DNA of 64,000 nucleotides from positions 58,824 through 122,823 of the forward strand of contig JAYNZW010000003.1 in NCBI GenBank assembly GCA_038103905.1, in the 5' to 3' direction. The DNA is from CABYIR01 sp038103905. Lineage in GTDB: Bacteria > Pseudomonadota > Alphaproteobacteria > Pelagibacterales > AG-422-B15. This document shows positions 25,827-34,750 of this stretch, in pieces. The notes beneath the pieces were generated by a model. That model saw nothing but the letters and a program-made list of their open reading frames with translations. It was not told where the DNA came from and ran no database searches. Each line of letters starts with the position of its first letter. Position 1 is the stretch's first letter. The position numbers and the translations under genes were made by a program.

Positions 25827-26699
25827 TTAAAGATCTGTTAATTTTAAGCTCTCCATATATGCAGCTCTAAAATCTTGAGCCTTAGGGCCCGGTAAACCCT
25901 TTCCAATTTTTATACTGTCGACTTGTACAACTGGCATTACGTGTTGCGTAGCGCTAGTAATAAAAGCTTCACTTGCTTTTCTTACATCACTTAAGTTAAA
26001 CTTTGCTTCTTTATATTTAATTTTTCTCTTTTTTAGCCCTCTAATTAAAGTGGATCTTGTGATTCCATTTAAAATAGAATTTGAAACAGGTCTTGTTATT
26101 AACGTTTCATCGACATAGATCCAAGCATTACTTGAGCTACCCTCAGTGATAAAATTATCATCATCAATTAGCCATGACTCTTGGCAATCTTTTTCATAGG
26201 CAGATTGCTTCGCCAAAACAGGTGCAAGTAAGTTCAATGATTTAATGTCAACTCTTTTCCATCTTAAATCTTTTGTTGTTGATACTCTTATACCTCTTTC
26301 AAAAGAACCAGTGTACTGATCTAATGGTATATTTTTACCAATTATTACAAGTGAACTTTTAACATTTTCTGGAAATTTAAAATCTCTTGCAGCAACACCT
26401 CTGGATATTTGTAAATAAATTAAACCATTTGATATTAGATTTTGTTTTACAATATTTGAAATATGAAAAAAAATAGATTTCCTTGAGAATGGAAGTTTCA
26501 TATTAAGCTCTTTTAGTGATCGTAAAAGTCTTTTCATATGAGCATCATAATCAGCTAGTTTATTATCAATTACTGCAAATACTTCATAAACACCATCTGC
26601 AAATTGATAACCTCTATCTTCAATATGAACTTTTGAATCTTCATATGGCAGATACTCACCATTTACAAAAACAACTCTACTCACTTTAATATGTCTCAC
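25827..26699 (-). CDS. dat: D-amino-acid aminotransferase (class IV)
   Basis: A 290-residue fold-type IV PLP enzyme. It has EDRGYQFADGVYEV near residue 27, the Schiff-base Lys in WKRVDIKSLNLL near 153, and the phosphate-site blocks ITEGSSSNAWI and GITRSTLI. These fit D-alanine transaminase, which makes D-Ala/D-Glu for peptidoglycan; branched-chain aminotransferase is the alternative. ATG 26699 overlaps the end of trkA by 14 nt; a GTG at 26684 just after the trkA stop is another possible start. The stop TAA is followed at once by a run of nine A in the mRNA. Confidence 0.88.
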   Translation of the reverse strand: MRHIKVSRVVFVNGEYLPYEDSKVHIEDRGYQFADGVYEVFAVIDNKLADYDAHMKRLLRSLKELNMKLPFSRKSIFFHISNIVKQNLISNGLIYLQISRGVAARDFKFPENVKSSLVIIGKNIPLDQYTGSFERGIRVSTTKDLRWKRVDIKSLNLLAPVLAKQSAYEKDCQESWLIDDDNFITEGSSSNAWIYVDETLITRPVSNSILNGITRSTLIRGLKKRKIKYKEAKFNLSDVRKASEAFITSATQHVMPVVQVDSIKIGKGLPGPKAQDFRAAYMESLKLTDL

Positions 26700-28077
26700 T
26701 CACTTGAAATAATTCCTCAGCTTTACGAATAGATTTTAATAATGAAATAAAAACTACATCATCGTTTTCATGAATAATAGTATCTTTATCTGGAATAGAT
26801 ATTTTTCCTTCCCTACAAATTATTCCAATTCTTATTCCATCAGGTATAGATAAATCTTTTAACGGAACATTAATTAGCTTTGAATTTTTTAATGCTTGCG
26901 CATGAATTATTTCGCCTTGATTGTTGCTAATAGAATACACAGACTCAATTTTTCCTTTGTGGACATGTTTTAAAATTTGAGAAGCGGTAATCATTCTCGG
27001 ATCAATAATCCTGTCAATTCCAAGAACTTCTTTTAAATTTGAATACTCAGAATTATTAATTAATATTAATGATTTACAATTGTTTCTTCTTGCAATAGCT
27101 GAAGTTATAATGTTGGTTTCATCATCATTTGTAAGTGCAAGCATCATGTCTGCTTCTGCAACATTAGCCTCATCAAGAATTGATTGATCTAAGCCATCAC
27201 CTCTTAAGACAAGAGTTTTTTTTAAATGATCAGCAATAATAGCGGATCTCTCTTTTGATGATTCAATGATTGTGACTGATATATGTGAATTTATTTCTTC
27301 TAATTCTTTTGCTAAATTGAATCCTATATTGCCACCTCCAATAATAATTATTTTATTAATAGGATTCTCATCTATACCAAAGGCAGAAACTGCTCTATCT
27401 AAATGTGATCTGTCGGTTAATAAATAAACAGTGTCCTTTTCTAATAATTTATCACTTTTATCTGGAATAAATAATTTATCTTTTCTCTCTATACCTACTA
27501 TTGTTGCTCTTAAATTTTTACTCTCAATTGTATCTTCTTGAAATAATTCATGTATATTTTTTAACTCTGTATCAATTAACGGACAATTTTCATTAATAAC
27601 AATATTAATTAATTGAATTTTATCCTCTATAAAAGGGGCTACGTCATATGCTCCTGGTGATTGAATTTGTCGAGCAATAGATTTTGCAACCTCTAGTTCT
27701 GGACTAATAATTAAATCTATTGGCATATTATCGGCGTTATATAAATTTCGCCAAATAGGATTTAAAAAATCTTCAGATCTTATTCTTGCAATTTTTCTTG
27801 GAATTTTAAAAAATGTATGAGCCATTTGACAAGCCACCATATTAATTTCATCTTGAAGAGTAACTGCTATTAACATATCAGCTGATTCCGCTCCCGCCTC
27901 TTCTAAAACTGATGGATTAGAAGCTGATCCAATAATAGTTTTAAGATCAAATTTATCGCGTACATTGTCAATTAAATCATGAGATTGATCAATAACTGTA
28001 ATATCATTGTTTTGATCAATAAGATTTCTTGCAATACTGGTGCCTACTTTTCCAGCTCCACAAATAATTACTTTCAT
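26686..28077 (-). CDS. trkA: Trk potassium uptake protein TrkA
   Basis: A 463-residue peripheral membrane regulator with two RCK units. Each has an NAD-binding Rossmann motif, IICGAGKVGTSIARNL at residue 3 and IIIGGGNIGFNLAKEL near 242, and each is followed by a TrkA_C domain (the first near residues 150-230, the second at the C-terminus). It gates the TrkH channel, which is not in the window. The start overlaps ntrX by 4 nt (ATGA), consistent with the alphaproteobacterial ntrY-ntrX-trkA operon. Confidence 0.95.
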   Translation of the reverse strand: MKVIICGAGKVGTSIARNLIDQNNDITVIDQSHDLIDNVRDKFDLKTIIGSASNPSVLEEAGAESADMLIAVTLQDEINMVACQMAHTFFKIPRKIARIRSEDFLNPIWRNLYNADNMPIDLIISPELEVAKSIARQIQSPGAYDVAPFIEDKIQLINIVINENCPLIDTELKNIHELFQEDTIESKNLRATIVGIERKDKLFIPDKSDKLLEKDTVYLLTDRSHLDRAVSAFGIDENPINKIIIIGGGNIGFNLAKELEEINSHISVTIIESSKERSAIIADHLKKTLVLRGDGLDQSILDEANVAEADMMLALTNDDETNIITSAIARRNNCKSLILINNSEYSNLKEVLGIDRIIDPRMITASQILKHVHKGKIESVYSISNNQGEIIHAQALKNSKLINVPLKDLSIPDGIRIGIICREGKISIPDKDTIIHENDDVVFISLLKSIRKAEELFQVSETY

Positions 28078-29417
28078 TCTTTACTATCTATCGATATTCC
28101 TAGTTGTTTTAGTTTTCTGTGCAGTGCTGATCTTTCCATTCCAATGAATGAAGCTGTTTTTGAAATATTTCCATTAAATCTGTGGATTTGAGACTCTAAA
28201 TAATTTTTTTCAAAGATCTTACGCGCATTTTTAAGGGGCATAGATATAACATTTTTAGAGTTAAATCCACTATCTATTTGATCTGAATTTTCAAGTGATT
28301 TTGCGCCAATAATATAATATCGTTCAATTATATTTCTTAATTCCCGAATATTTCCAGGCCATTCATAATTAACATAATTAGTACTAATATAGTCTATAAG
28401 TTCTGAAACTTTAGTGTCCGGACTTGGCGAATATATTTTTGAAAAATATTTTATTAAGTTTTCTATGTCATCTATTCTCTCAGATAAACTAGGGAGACTT
28501 ATAGAGACTACGTTTAGCCTATGAAATAAATCCATTCTAAAATTACCTTCATCAACAAGTTTTTCTAGATTTTCTGTGGAGGAACACAGAAGCCTCACAT
28601 CAATATTAACTGCGTTATTTGAACCTACACGATAAAATGAACTATCAGTAAGAACTCTTAATATCTTTGATTGAGTTTGAATCGGCATATCACCTATTTC
28701 ATCAATAAAAAGAGTGCCGTTATTTGCCTTCTCAAAGAAGCCCTCTTTAATAACTTTAGAATTCTCTTCAAGGCCAAATAATTCTTCTTCAATCCCTTCA
28801 GGCTCCAATAAAGCTGAGTTAACAATAATAAAATTACCTTTTGAATATTTAGATTTATTATGTATCTCTTTAGCTACAAGATCTTTACCTGTTCCTGATT
28901 TACCATAGATTATTACCCTACTAGAAGTTGGTGAAACTTTTTCAATTAATTGTTTAACTTTAATAATATTAGTAGAGGTACCAATAAATTCATAGTCTTC
29001 AAGATTTTTTCTTTTTAAGGCTGTATTTTCATTTTTAACAAGAAATGTTTCAATAGATCTTTTAACAGTTAATAAAAGTCTCTCACTAGAAAAGGGTTTT
29101 TCAATAAATTCGTAAGCTCCATTCTTAATTGCATCAACAGCCATTTCAATATTTCCATGTCCAGAAATAATAATTACAGGTATTTCGGGTTTATCTTTTT
29201 TTATTTTTTTTAGTAATTGAATCCCATCTAAATCTGAATCGTTTAACCACACATCTAAAATTATTGTATCAAAAACATTTTTTTCTATTTGAACTAAAGC
29301 TTCTCTAGAATTTTTTGCTACAAAAGAAACATAGCCTTCATCACTGAGAATACCAGAAATAGATTCTCTAATATCTTTTTCATCATCAATAATTAATATA
29401 TTTTTATTATTTCTCAT
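28074..29417 (-). CDS. ntrX: NtrX nitrogen/redox response regulator
   Basis: A 447-residue response regulator. Receiver domain residues 1-120 have the acidic pair DDEKD and phospho-acceptor Asp in IILDVWLND near residue 56. The AAA+ domain has Walker A GKSGTGKDLVAKEIH and Walker B GTLFIDEIGD, and the C-terminus has a Fis-type HTH (SKTASFIGMERSALHRKLKQ). The sigma-54 contact motif GAFTGA, expected just after the ELFG segment, is missing: the sequence runs ELFGLEENSKVIKEGFFEKA. So direct sigma-54 activation is unlikely. It overlaps ntrY by 11 nt and trkA by 4 nt. Confidence 0.93.
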   Translation of the reverse strand: MRNNKNILIIDDEKDIRESISGILSDEGYVSFVAKNSREALVQIEKNVFDTIILDVWLNDSDLDGIQLLKKIKKDKPEIPVIIISGHGNIEMAVDAIKNGAYEFIEKPFSSERLLLTVKRSIETFLVKNENTALKRKNLEDYEFIGTSTNIIKVKQLIEKVSPTSSRVIIYGKSGTGKDLVAKEIHNKSKYSKGNFIIVNSALLEPEGIEEELFGLEENSKVIKEGFFEKANNGTLFIDEIGDMPIQTQSKILRVLTDSSFYRVGSNNAVNIDVRLLCSSTENLEKLVDEGNFRMDLFHRLNVVSISLPSLSERIDDIENLIKYFSKIYSPSPDTKVSELIDYISTNYVNYEWPGNIRELRNIIERYYIIGAKSLENSDQIDSGFNSKNVISMPLKNARKIFEKNYLESQIHRFNGNISKTASFIGMERSALHRKLKQLGISIDSKE

Positions 29418-31203
29418 ATAAAGTCAGCGTAAATTCAGAGCATGCACCTATGCCATTATCGTTATTATATATACGAAAACTACCACCATGTTCAGATATA
29501 ATTTTTTCAACAATACTTAGACCCAAGCCAGTTCCTATATTTTTATCTTTTGTTGTAAAATATGGTTTTAAAAGATCTTTTTCTTTATGCATTAAACCTA
29601 TGCCATTATCTATAATTGTTATTTTAAGAAAATTGTTTTCAATGCTGGAAGAAATATTGATGGATCCACCAGTTGTGTTTTTAAATTTAGCTTCTATGGA
29701 GTGAATAGAGTTTATAATAAGGTTATTTAGTACCCTACTAATTTGAGATTCATCACAGCTAACATTATAATTAATCGAATTTAAATCTGAGTAAATATTA
29801 ATCTTATCATTCTCAATTTTAAACAATGATATTGCATTATTTATAATATCTTTAATATTTCTCTGATACATTTGAGGTGCTGGCATTCTCGCAAAGTCGG
29901 AAAATTCGTCTACTAAATTTTTTATATCATCTACCTGCCTGTTTATAGTATCTATAGTTTCAACAAAATCTTCGTCACTTATGTCTATGCCCTTTTTTTT
30001 CTTATTTTTGAGACGGTCAATTGATAACTTAATAGGCGTTAATGGATTTTTGATTTCATGAGCAATTTTTCTTGCGACATCAGACCATGCTTCATGTTTT
30101 TCGCTTATTGCTAATTGTTTTCTCTGAGTAATTATATCATCTGACATTTTATTAAAAGACTCAGTGAGTCTATTTAGTTCGACAAAATCGTTAGTTTTAT
30201 TCAATTTTGAATTATAATCACCTTTGCTTATATTATCTGTTGCTATAATAATTTTTGTTATTGGATCAACAATCTTTCGAGCAAAACCAATCCCAACAAC
30301 AATTGAAATAAAAATCAAAATCATTGTAATGATTAAATATATCAAAATGAATATGATAGATAATTTTGATCTATTTTCTTCTAGGCGGTTAAAATCTTTC
30401 TGGGCAGATCGTGTATCATTTAATGCAGTCAGAACTCGATTATCCATTGGTCTTCCAACATACAAATATAAATCAAGGTACTTATCTAACTTAGTAATTG
30501 CATAAACTTTATTAAATTCTGTAGAAGTGAAAATTGCTAATTCACCTTTTGAAACTTTTTCAAGAGACTCAGTTGTAGGCTGATAATATATTTTTAGGGA
30601 TCCCCTATTTTTGAATATTACATTTCCTTTTCCATCTATTAAAAAAGAATCAGGTAGATTTCTGACTAAAGATTGAGTAAAAAATAGTTTTTCAAAATTA
30701 AATTTATCTCTTAAATATAAATTTGATGCATTGTTAAGATCAGATGACATTGCATAAATATCACCTTTTATTGTTTTCTTATGCTCTTCTAAATATCCTT
30801 CCGCTACATAAACAGAATTATTTATAATATTTTGAATTCTATCATTAAACCAATCATTTACGCCAAAGTTTATAAGTAACAATGCTAGTGAACCGACAAT
30901 TACAGCTGGTGTTATAGCTATGCCTATAAAATAAAGGCTAAATCTATTATTAAATGTCGTAATATTTTTCTTTCTCACTCTCATGATAAAAGGCAACAAT
31001 TGAGATAAGAAAAAATAAAGCAAAAAAATTAAAAAGAATACTGCAGCTCCTATAAAATAATTGTCATAGTTAGAATTTGGAGATGTATTAATTCTCTGAT
31101 TAATTAATAAAATAAAAGAAAATACAATAAATATGATAGTTAAAAAAAATAATACTATATAGTTTTTATTGATTAGATTTTGTTTAAAAAGTCTGTTAAT
31201 CAT
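29407..31203 (-). CDS. ntrY: NtrY sensor histidine kinase lacking a PAS domain
   Basis: A 598-residue membrane kinase; ATG 31203 is preferred to an upstream TTG. Three membrane helices lie at about residues 17-37, 50-72 and 85-108 with a following extracytoplasmic region, then a helix near 290-315, HAMP, the H box in AHEIKNPLTPIKLS, the N box, and G boxes IIDNGIGL and GTGLGLSI. Typical NtrY is about 730-770 residues with a PAS between HAMP and the H box; here HAMP leads almost directly into the H box. It phosphorylates NtrX, encoded next with an 11-nt overlap. ntrB and ntrC are not adjacent. Confidence 0.92.
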   Translation of the reverse strand: MINRLFKQNLINKNYIVLFFLTIIFIVFSFILLINQRINTSPNSNYDNYFIGAAVFFLIFLLYFFLSQLLPFIMRVRKKNITTFNNRFSLYFIGIAITPAVIVGSLALLLINFGVNDWFNDRIQNIINNSVYVAEGYLEEHKKTIKGDIYAMSSDLNNASNLYLRDKFNFEKLFFTQSLVRNLPDSFLIDGKGNVIFKNRGSLKIYYQPTTESLEKVSKGELAIFTSTEFNKVYAITKLDKYLDLYLYVGRPMDNRVLTALNDTRSAQKDFNRLEENRSKLSIIFILIYLIITMILIFISIVVGIGFARKIVDPITKIIIATDNISKGDYNSKLNKTNDFVELNRLTESFNKMSDDIITQRKQLAISEKHEAWSDVARKIAHEIKNPLTPIKLSIDRLKNKKKKGIDISDEDFVETIDTINRQVDDIKNLVDEFSDFARMPAPQMYQRNIKDIINNAISLFKIENDKINIYSDLNSINYNVSCDESQISRVLNNLIINSIHSIEAKFKNTTGGSINISSSIENNFLKITIIDNGIGLMHKEKDLLKPYFTTKDKNIGTGLGLSIVEKIISEHGGSFRIYNNDNGIGACSEFTLTLYEK

Positions 31204-31254
31204 TTGTTCACTTAAATACAAATATTTATAATACTCTTTATATTAAAATATTAA

Positions 31255-32391
31255 ATGCAAACATACTGTATAATTTTGGCCGCTGGAAACAGCATGAGAT
31301 ATGATAAAAACTCAGATAAGTTATTCTCACGAATATACGGCTCTCCACTTATATCTTTTACATTAATGAATATTTTAAAGGTTTTCTCAAAAGACAAAAT
31401 ATTTATTGTAATAAATAAGAATATTTCTTCTCACAAGCGTCTTTATTTAAAAACATTTACTAATAACGAATTAATTTTAGGTGGGGCGACAAGATTCAAA
31501 AGCTTAAAAAATGCGATTAAAAAATTAAAAACAGATGCAAACATTTTAATTCATGATGCAGCAAGACCTAATATCGAGAAATCGATTTTAGCAAAAGTAA
31601 AAAGTGAGATTGAAAAGAAAAATAATGAATTAGTTGTTCTTTATAACCCAATAAAAGACTCACTTAAATTAAAAAAAAGAAAAAATAAATATATTTCTGT
31701 AAAAAGATCTGATTATATTAGCAGCCAAACACCTCAAGCATTTAAATTAGATAGTATAAGCAGAAAAATAATTAATAATACTTATGATAATGTTGCGGAT
31801 GAATTAGAAATATTTGAAAAGTCAAATTTAAAAATAAAATATATTGAAGGGTCTGATGCTAATATAAAAATTACAAATAAAAGTGATCTGAAATTAATAA
31901 AAAAATTAATTGGTCATTCAATTAAAATTGGCAATGCATTTGATATACATAAGGTAAAAAAAGGCGATTGTTTAAATTTAGGTGGTGTTAAATTTAAATC
32001 TAAATATTCTTTAGTGGGCCACTCTGATGGAGATGTAGTAATTCATTCAATTATTGATGTTATCTTAGGTGCTCTTTCTAAAAAAGATATTGGTTACTAC
32101 TTTCCATCATCAAATGAAAAATTAAAAAATATCAATTCAGTAATTTTATTACAAAGAATTTATAAAAAATTTAACCTTCAAAATATCCTTATCTTAAACT
32201 TAGATATAACGATAATTTCTGAAATTATAAGATTAGAGAAATATAAAATAAAAATTAGAAATAATATTAGTAAATTATTAAAATGCCCTAAGTCAAAAAT
32301 TAATATAAAGGCTAAATCCTCAGACAAAATTGGAATCATTGGAAAATCAAAAGGAATTGCTTGTATGGCAAGCATATTAATTTATGAATAA
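31255..32391 (+). CDS. ispDF: Bifunctional IspD/IspF isoprenoid synthesis enzyme
   Basis: A 378-residue fusion of two MEP-pathway enzymes, a typical alphaproteobacterial arrangement. The IspD half has ILAAGNSMRYDKNSDKLF at residue 7, LIHDAARP near 99 and SSQTPQAF near 152. The IspF half begins near residue 222 with the metal-binding FDIHKV and GHSDGDVVIH. The usual IspF KATTTE motif reads KAKSSD, so the Glu metal ligand may be an Asp here. With dxr in this window it supplies isoprenoid precursors for undecaprenyl phosphate (uppS). It overlaps pgpA by 8 nt and diverges from ntrY. Confidence 0.92.
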   Translation: MQTYCIILAAGNSMRYDKNSDKLFSRIYGSPLISFTLMNILKVFSKDKIFIVINKNISSHKRLYLKTFTNNELILGGATRFKSLKNAIKKLKTDANILIHDAARPNIEKSILAKVKSEIEKKNNELVVLYNPIKDSLKLKKRKNKYISVKRSDYISSQTPQAFKLDSISRKIINNTYDNVADELEIFEKSNLKIKYIEGSDANIKITNKSDLKLIKKLIGHSIKIGNAFDIHKVKKGDCLNLGGVKFKSKYSLVGHSDGDVVIHSIIDVILGALSKKDIGYYFPSSNEKLKNINSVILLQRIYKKFNLQNILILNLDITIISEIIRLEKYKIKIRNNISKLLKCPKSKINIKAKSSDKIGIIGKSKGIACMASILIYE

Positions 32392-32854
32392 TAAGCTAAA
32401 AACATTTTCAAAATTCATAGTATCTTTGTCATATATAGGTTTCTTTCCAGTTGCACCTGGAACAATAGCCTCTTTAGCAACGGTTTTCCTATGGATAATT
32501 TTTGTAAAATTAAATATAGAATTATATTTTTTTATATTAGTAATATTGGCGCTTATAACATCATTTCATTTGATCGATCTTTACCTGATTGACAAAAATA
32601 AAAAAGACCCAAAAGAAATTGTAATTGATGAATTTGTTGGGCAATCAATACCCTTATTATTAGTTCCAATTACTTATGATATTATATCTCTTTTTTTAAT
32701 TTTTATTTTTTTCCGCTTTTTTGATATTTTTAAAATTTATCCAATCAATTTATTTGATAATATGAGTGGGTCAAAGGGAGTAATGCTTGATGATATTATG
32801 GCAGGTATTTATACAACTATTATCGTCATCATGATTGAAATATTTATTTTATGA
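32384..32854 (+). CDS. pgpA: Phosphatidylglycerophosphatase A
   Basis: A 156-residue inner-membrane phosphatase making phosphatidylglycerol. Family blocks are FFPVAPGTIASLATV at residue 21, EIVIDEFVGQSIPLL near 81 (with the acidic DE pair) and SGSKGVMLDDIMAGI near 127. Three to four membrane segments are visible. It starts in an 8-nt overlap with ispDF (ATGAATAA) and overlaps pncC by 4 nt. Confidence 0.92.
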   Translation: MNNKLKTFSKFIVSLSYIGFFPVAPGTIASLATVFLWIIFVKLNIELYFFILVILALITSFHLIDLYLIDKNKKDPKEIVIDEFVGQSIPLLLVPITYDIISLFLIFIFFRFFDIFKIYPINLFDNMSGSKGVMLDDIMAGIYTTIIVIMIEIFIL

Positions 32855-33339
32855 ATATTAAGGAAATTAAAAAGTTACAAAAACTATGTGAAAATAAAGG
32901 TATCAAAATATCTTTAGCTGAATCATGTACTGGTGGACTTATTTCATCATCTCTTACATCGATTGCAGGCTCATCAAATTTTTTTGATTCTGGAATAGTT
33001 TCATATTCAAACAAGGCAAAGATTGAGTTACTAGGTATCGATAAAAAATTAATTTCTAAATATGGTGCAGTTAGCAAAGAAGTTGCATTATCAATGTCAA
33101 AAAATCTTTATAGAATAACTAAATCAAATATTTGTGTATCAGTTACTGGAATTGCTGGTCCTTCAGGAGGCACCAAACAGAAGCCTGTTGGAACAGTTTA
33201 TTTTTCAATTTATCATGATTTTGAAAGTAAAATTAATATTATCAATTATAAAAAATTTTTTAAATTTAAAAGCCGTAATACAATTCAAAAAAAATGTAAT
33301 GACTTTGTAATAAAGAATCTTATTGAACTTATTGATTAG
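32851..33339 (+). CDS. pncC: CinA C-terminal domain protein (nicotinamide-nucleotide amidase)
   Basis: A 162-residue single-domain amidase that deamidates NMN to nicotinate mononucleotide. SLAESCTGGLISSSLTSI near residue 21 holds the active-site Ser, and GIVSYSNKAKIELLGI and TGIAGPSGGT are family blocks. The N-terminal MoCF-like domain of full CinA is absent, as in many proteobacterial PncC proteins. It converges on the coq10 gene with an 11-nt overlap. Confidence 0.9.
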   Translation: MNIKEIKKLQKLCENKGIKISLAESCTGGLISSSLTSIAGSSNFFDSGIVSYSNKAKIELLGIDKKLISKYGAVSKEVALSMSKNLYRITKSNICVSVTGIAGPSGGTKQKPVGTVYFSIYHDFESKINIINYKKFFKFKSRNTIQKKCNDFVIKNLIELID

Positions 33340-33784
33340 GATAAATCTCGGAGGCTCTATTTTTAAAAGACTCAACCATTTTCTTAAATGCTACATCAAA
33401 AAATTCATTCATAAGTAAATTAAAAATATTTGAAGAAAGTTCAAAATCGATAAAAAAAGATATCTTGCTTTGATTGTCAGATATTTCATTAAATTTCCAT
33501 TCGTTTATAAGATGTTTAAATGGGCCTTCTACATGTGTCACCTTTATGAAATCTTTATTTTTTGATAACTTTACTTCACTTCTATATGTATAAGATAATG
33601 ATTTATATCCTATATCCAGATCAGCAATTACAATGTTATCTCCATCATTATTTTCATTAATGCTTACTATATTGGACTTATCACACCATGGTAAAAAGTC
33701 TTCGTAAGAGTTTATATCAGCAACTAAATTAAACATTTGCTCTTTAGAGAAATTAATAATCTGCTCTTCTGTTTGTATAGGCAT
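33329..33784 (-). CDS. Coq10/RatA-type START domain protein
   Basis: A 151-residue polyketide-cyclase-like (SRPBCC) protein. It has EQMFNLVADINSYEDFLPWC near residue 14 and HVEGPFKHLINEWKF near 83, both typical of the Coq10/RatA family. In Alphaproteobacteria the gene next to lipA is usually annotated as ubiquinone-binding Coq10-like or RatA toxin; a quinone-related role is more likely here. It follows lipA with no intergenic base. Confidence 0.88.
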   Translation of the reverse strand: MPIQTEEQIINFSKEQMFNLVADINSYEDFLPWCDKSNIVSINENNDGDNIVIADLDIGYKSLSYTYRSEVKLSKNKDFIKVTHVEGPFKHLINEWKFNEISDNQSKISFFIDFELSSNIFNLLMNEFFDVAFKKMVESFKNRASEIYPNQ

Positions 33785-34708
33785 TTAATTAAAATTTTTT
33801 AATTTTTTAAAATCGTCATCTGCATGAAATGAACTTCGTGTGAAAGGAGATGAAGAGACAATTTTAAAACCTTTGTTTACTGCTATATTTTTTAAATGAT
33901 CAAAATATGAAGGATGATGATACTCTATTACAGGATAATGGTTTTTAGATGGCCTCAGATACTGTCCAATAGTTAAAAAATCAACACCAGCTCTTATTAG
34001 ATCATCCATCAAATTGATTACTTCTGATTCACTCTCTCCTAAGCCGATCATTATACCAGACTTTGTAAACACTTTATTTAATGATTTAAGTTTAAATAAT
34101 TTAAGAAGTTCTAATGAATTATTATAATTTGCGCCAGGTCTTACTGTTTCATATAAATTTTGAACAGTTTCTAAATTATGGTTAAAAACATCAACATTAC
34201 ATTTAATTAATTCATTAATTGCATTTTTTTTATTATTAAAATCAGGAGTTAAAATTTCAATACTTGTTAGGTGATTCAGCTCTCTTACTTTTGAAATAGT
34301 TTTGACAAAATGACTTGCCCCTCCATCATAAAGATCATCTCTGTCTACTGAAGTAATTACAACATGCTTAAGATTAAGAGCTTTTACAGCTTTTGCAACT
34401 CTCAGAGGTTCATATGGATCAACACTGTTTGGTTTTCCTGTTTGAATATTACAAAAACTACATGAACGTGTACAAATATCTCCCAAGATCATAAATGTAG
34501 CATGTTTTTTGTTCCAGCACTCAGATATATTAGGACATATCGCTTCTTCGCATACTGTTGTCAATCTATGATTGTCTATAATTGAAGCGGTCAAATTTAA
34601 GTTTTTTGCGAATGAGGAGACTTTTATCCACTCTGGTTTTTTAGGACTTTCGAGATTATTGAATTTTTTTCTAATTAAAGATTTAGATATTTGACGACTT
34701 GATGACAC
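33785..34708 (-). CDS. lipA: Lipoyl synthase
   Basis: A 307-residue radical-SAM enzyme inserting sulfur into protein-bound octanoyl groups. The auxiliary cluster motif is CEEAICPNISECW near residue 53, the radical-SAM triad is CTRSCSFC near 78, and the conserved C-terminal RSS is in FTRSSFHADD. Its products serve pyruvate and 2-oxoglutarate dehydrogenases and glycine cleavage. In many relatives it follows pdhA-pdhB-pdhC-lpd; here ftsB lies only 42 bp upstream. Confidence 0.95.
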   Translation of the reverse strand: MSSSRQISKSLIRKKFNNLESPKKPEWIKVSSFAKNLNLTASIIDNHRLTTVCEEAICPNISECWNKKHATFMILGDICTRSCSFCNIQTGKPNSVDPYEPLRVAKAVKALNLKHVVITSVDRDDLYDGGASHFVKTISKVRELNHLTSIEILTPDFNNKKNAINELIKCNVDVFNHNLETVQNLYETVRPGANYNNSLELLKLFKLKSLNKVFTKSGIMIGLGESESEVINLMDDLIRAGVDFLTIGQYLRPSKNHYPVIEYHHPSYFDHLKNIAVNKGFKIVSSSPFTRSSFHADDDFKKLKNFN

Positions 34709-34750
34709 ATCATCAAAAATATAATGATTTATAAATTATTCAAGGATCAG

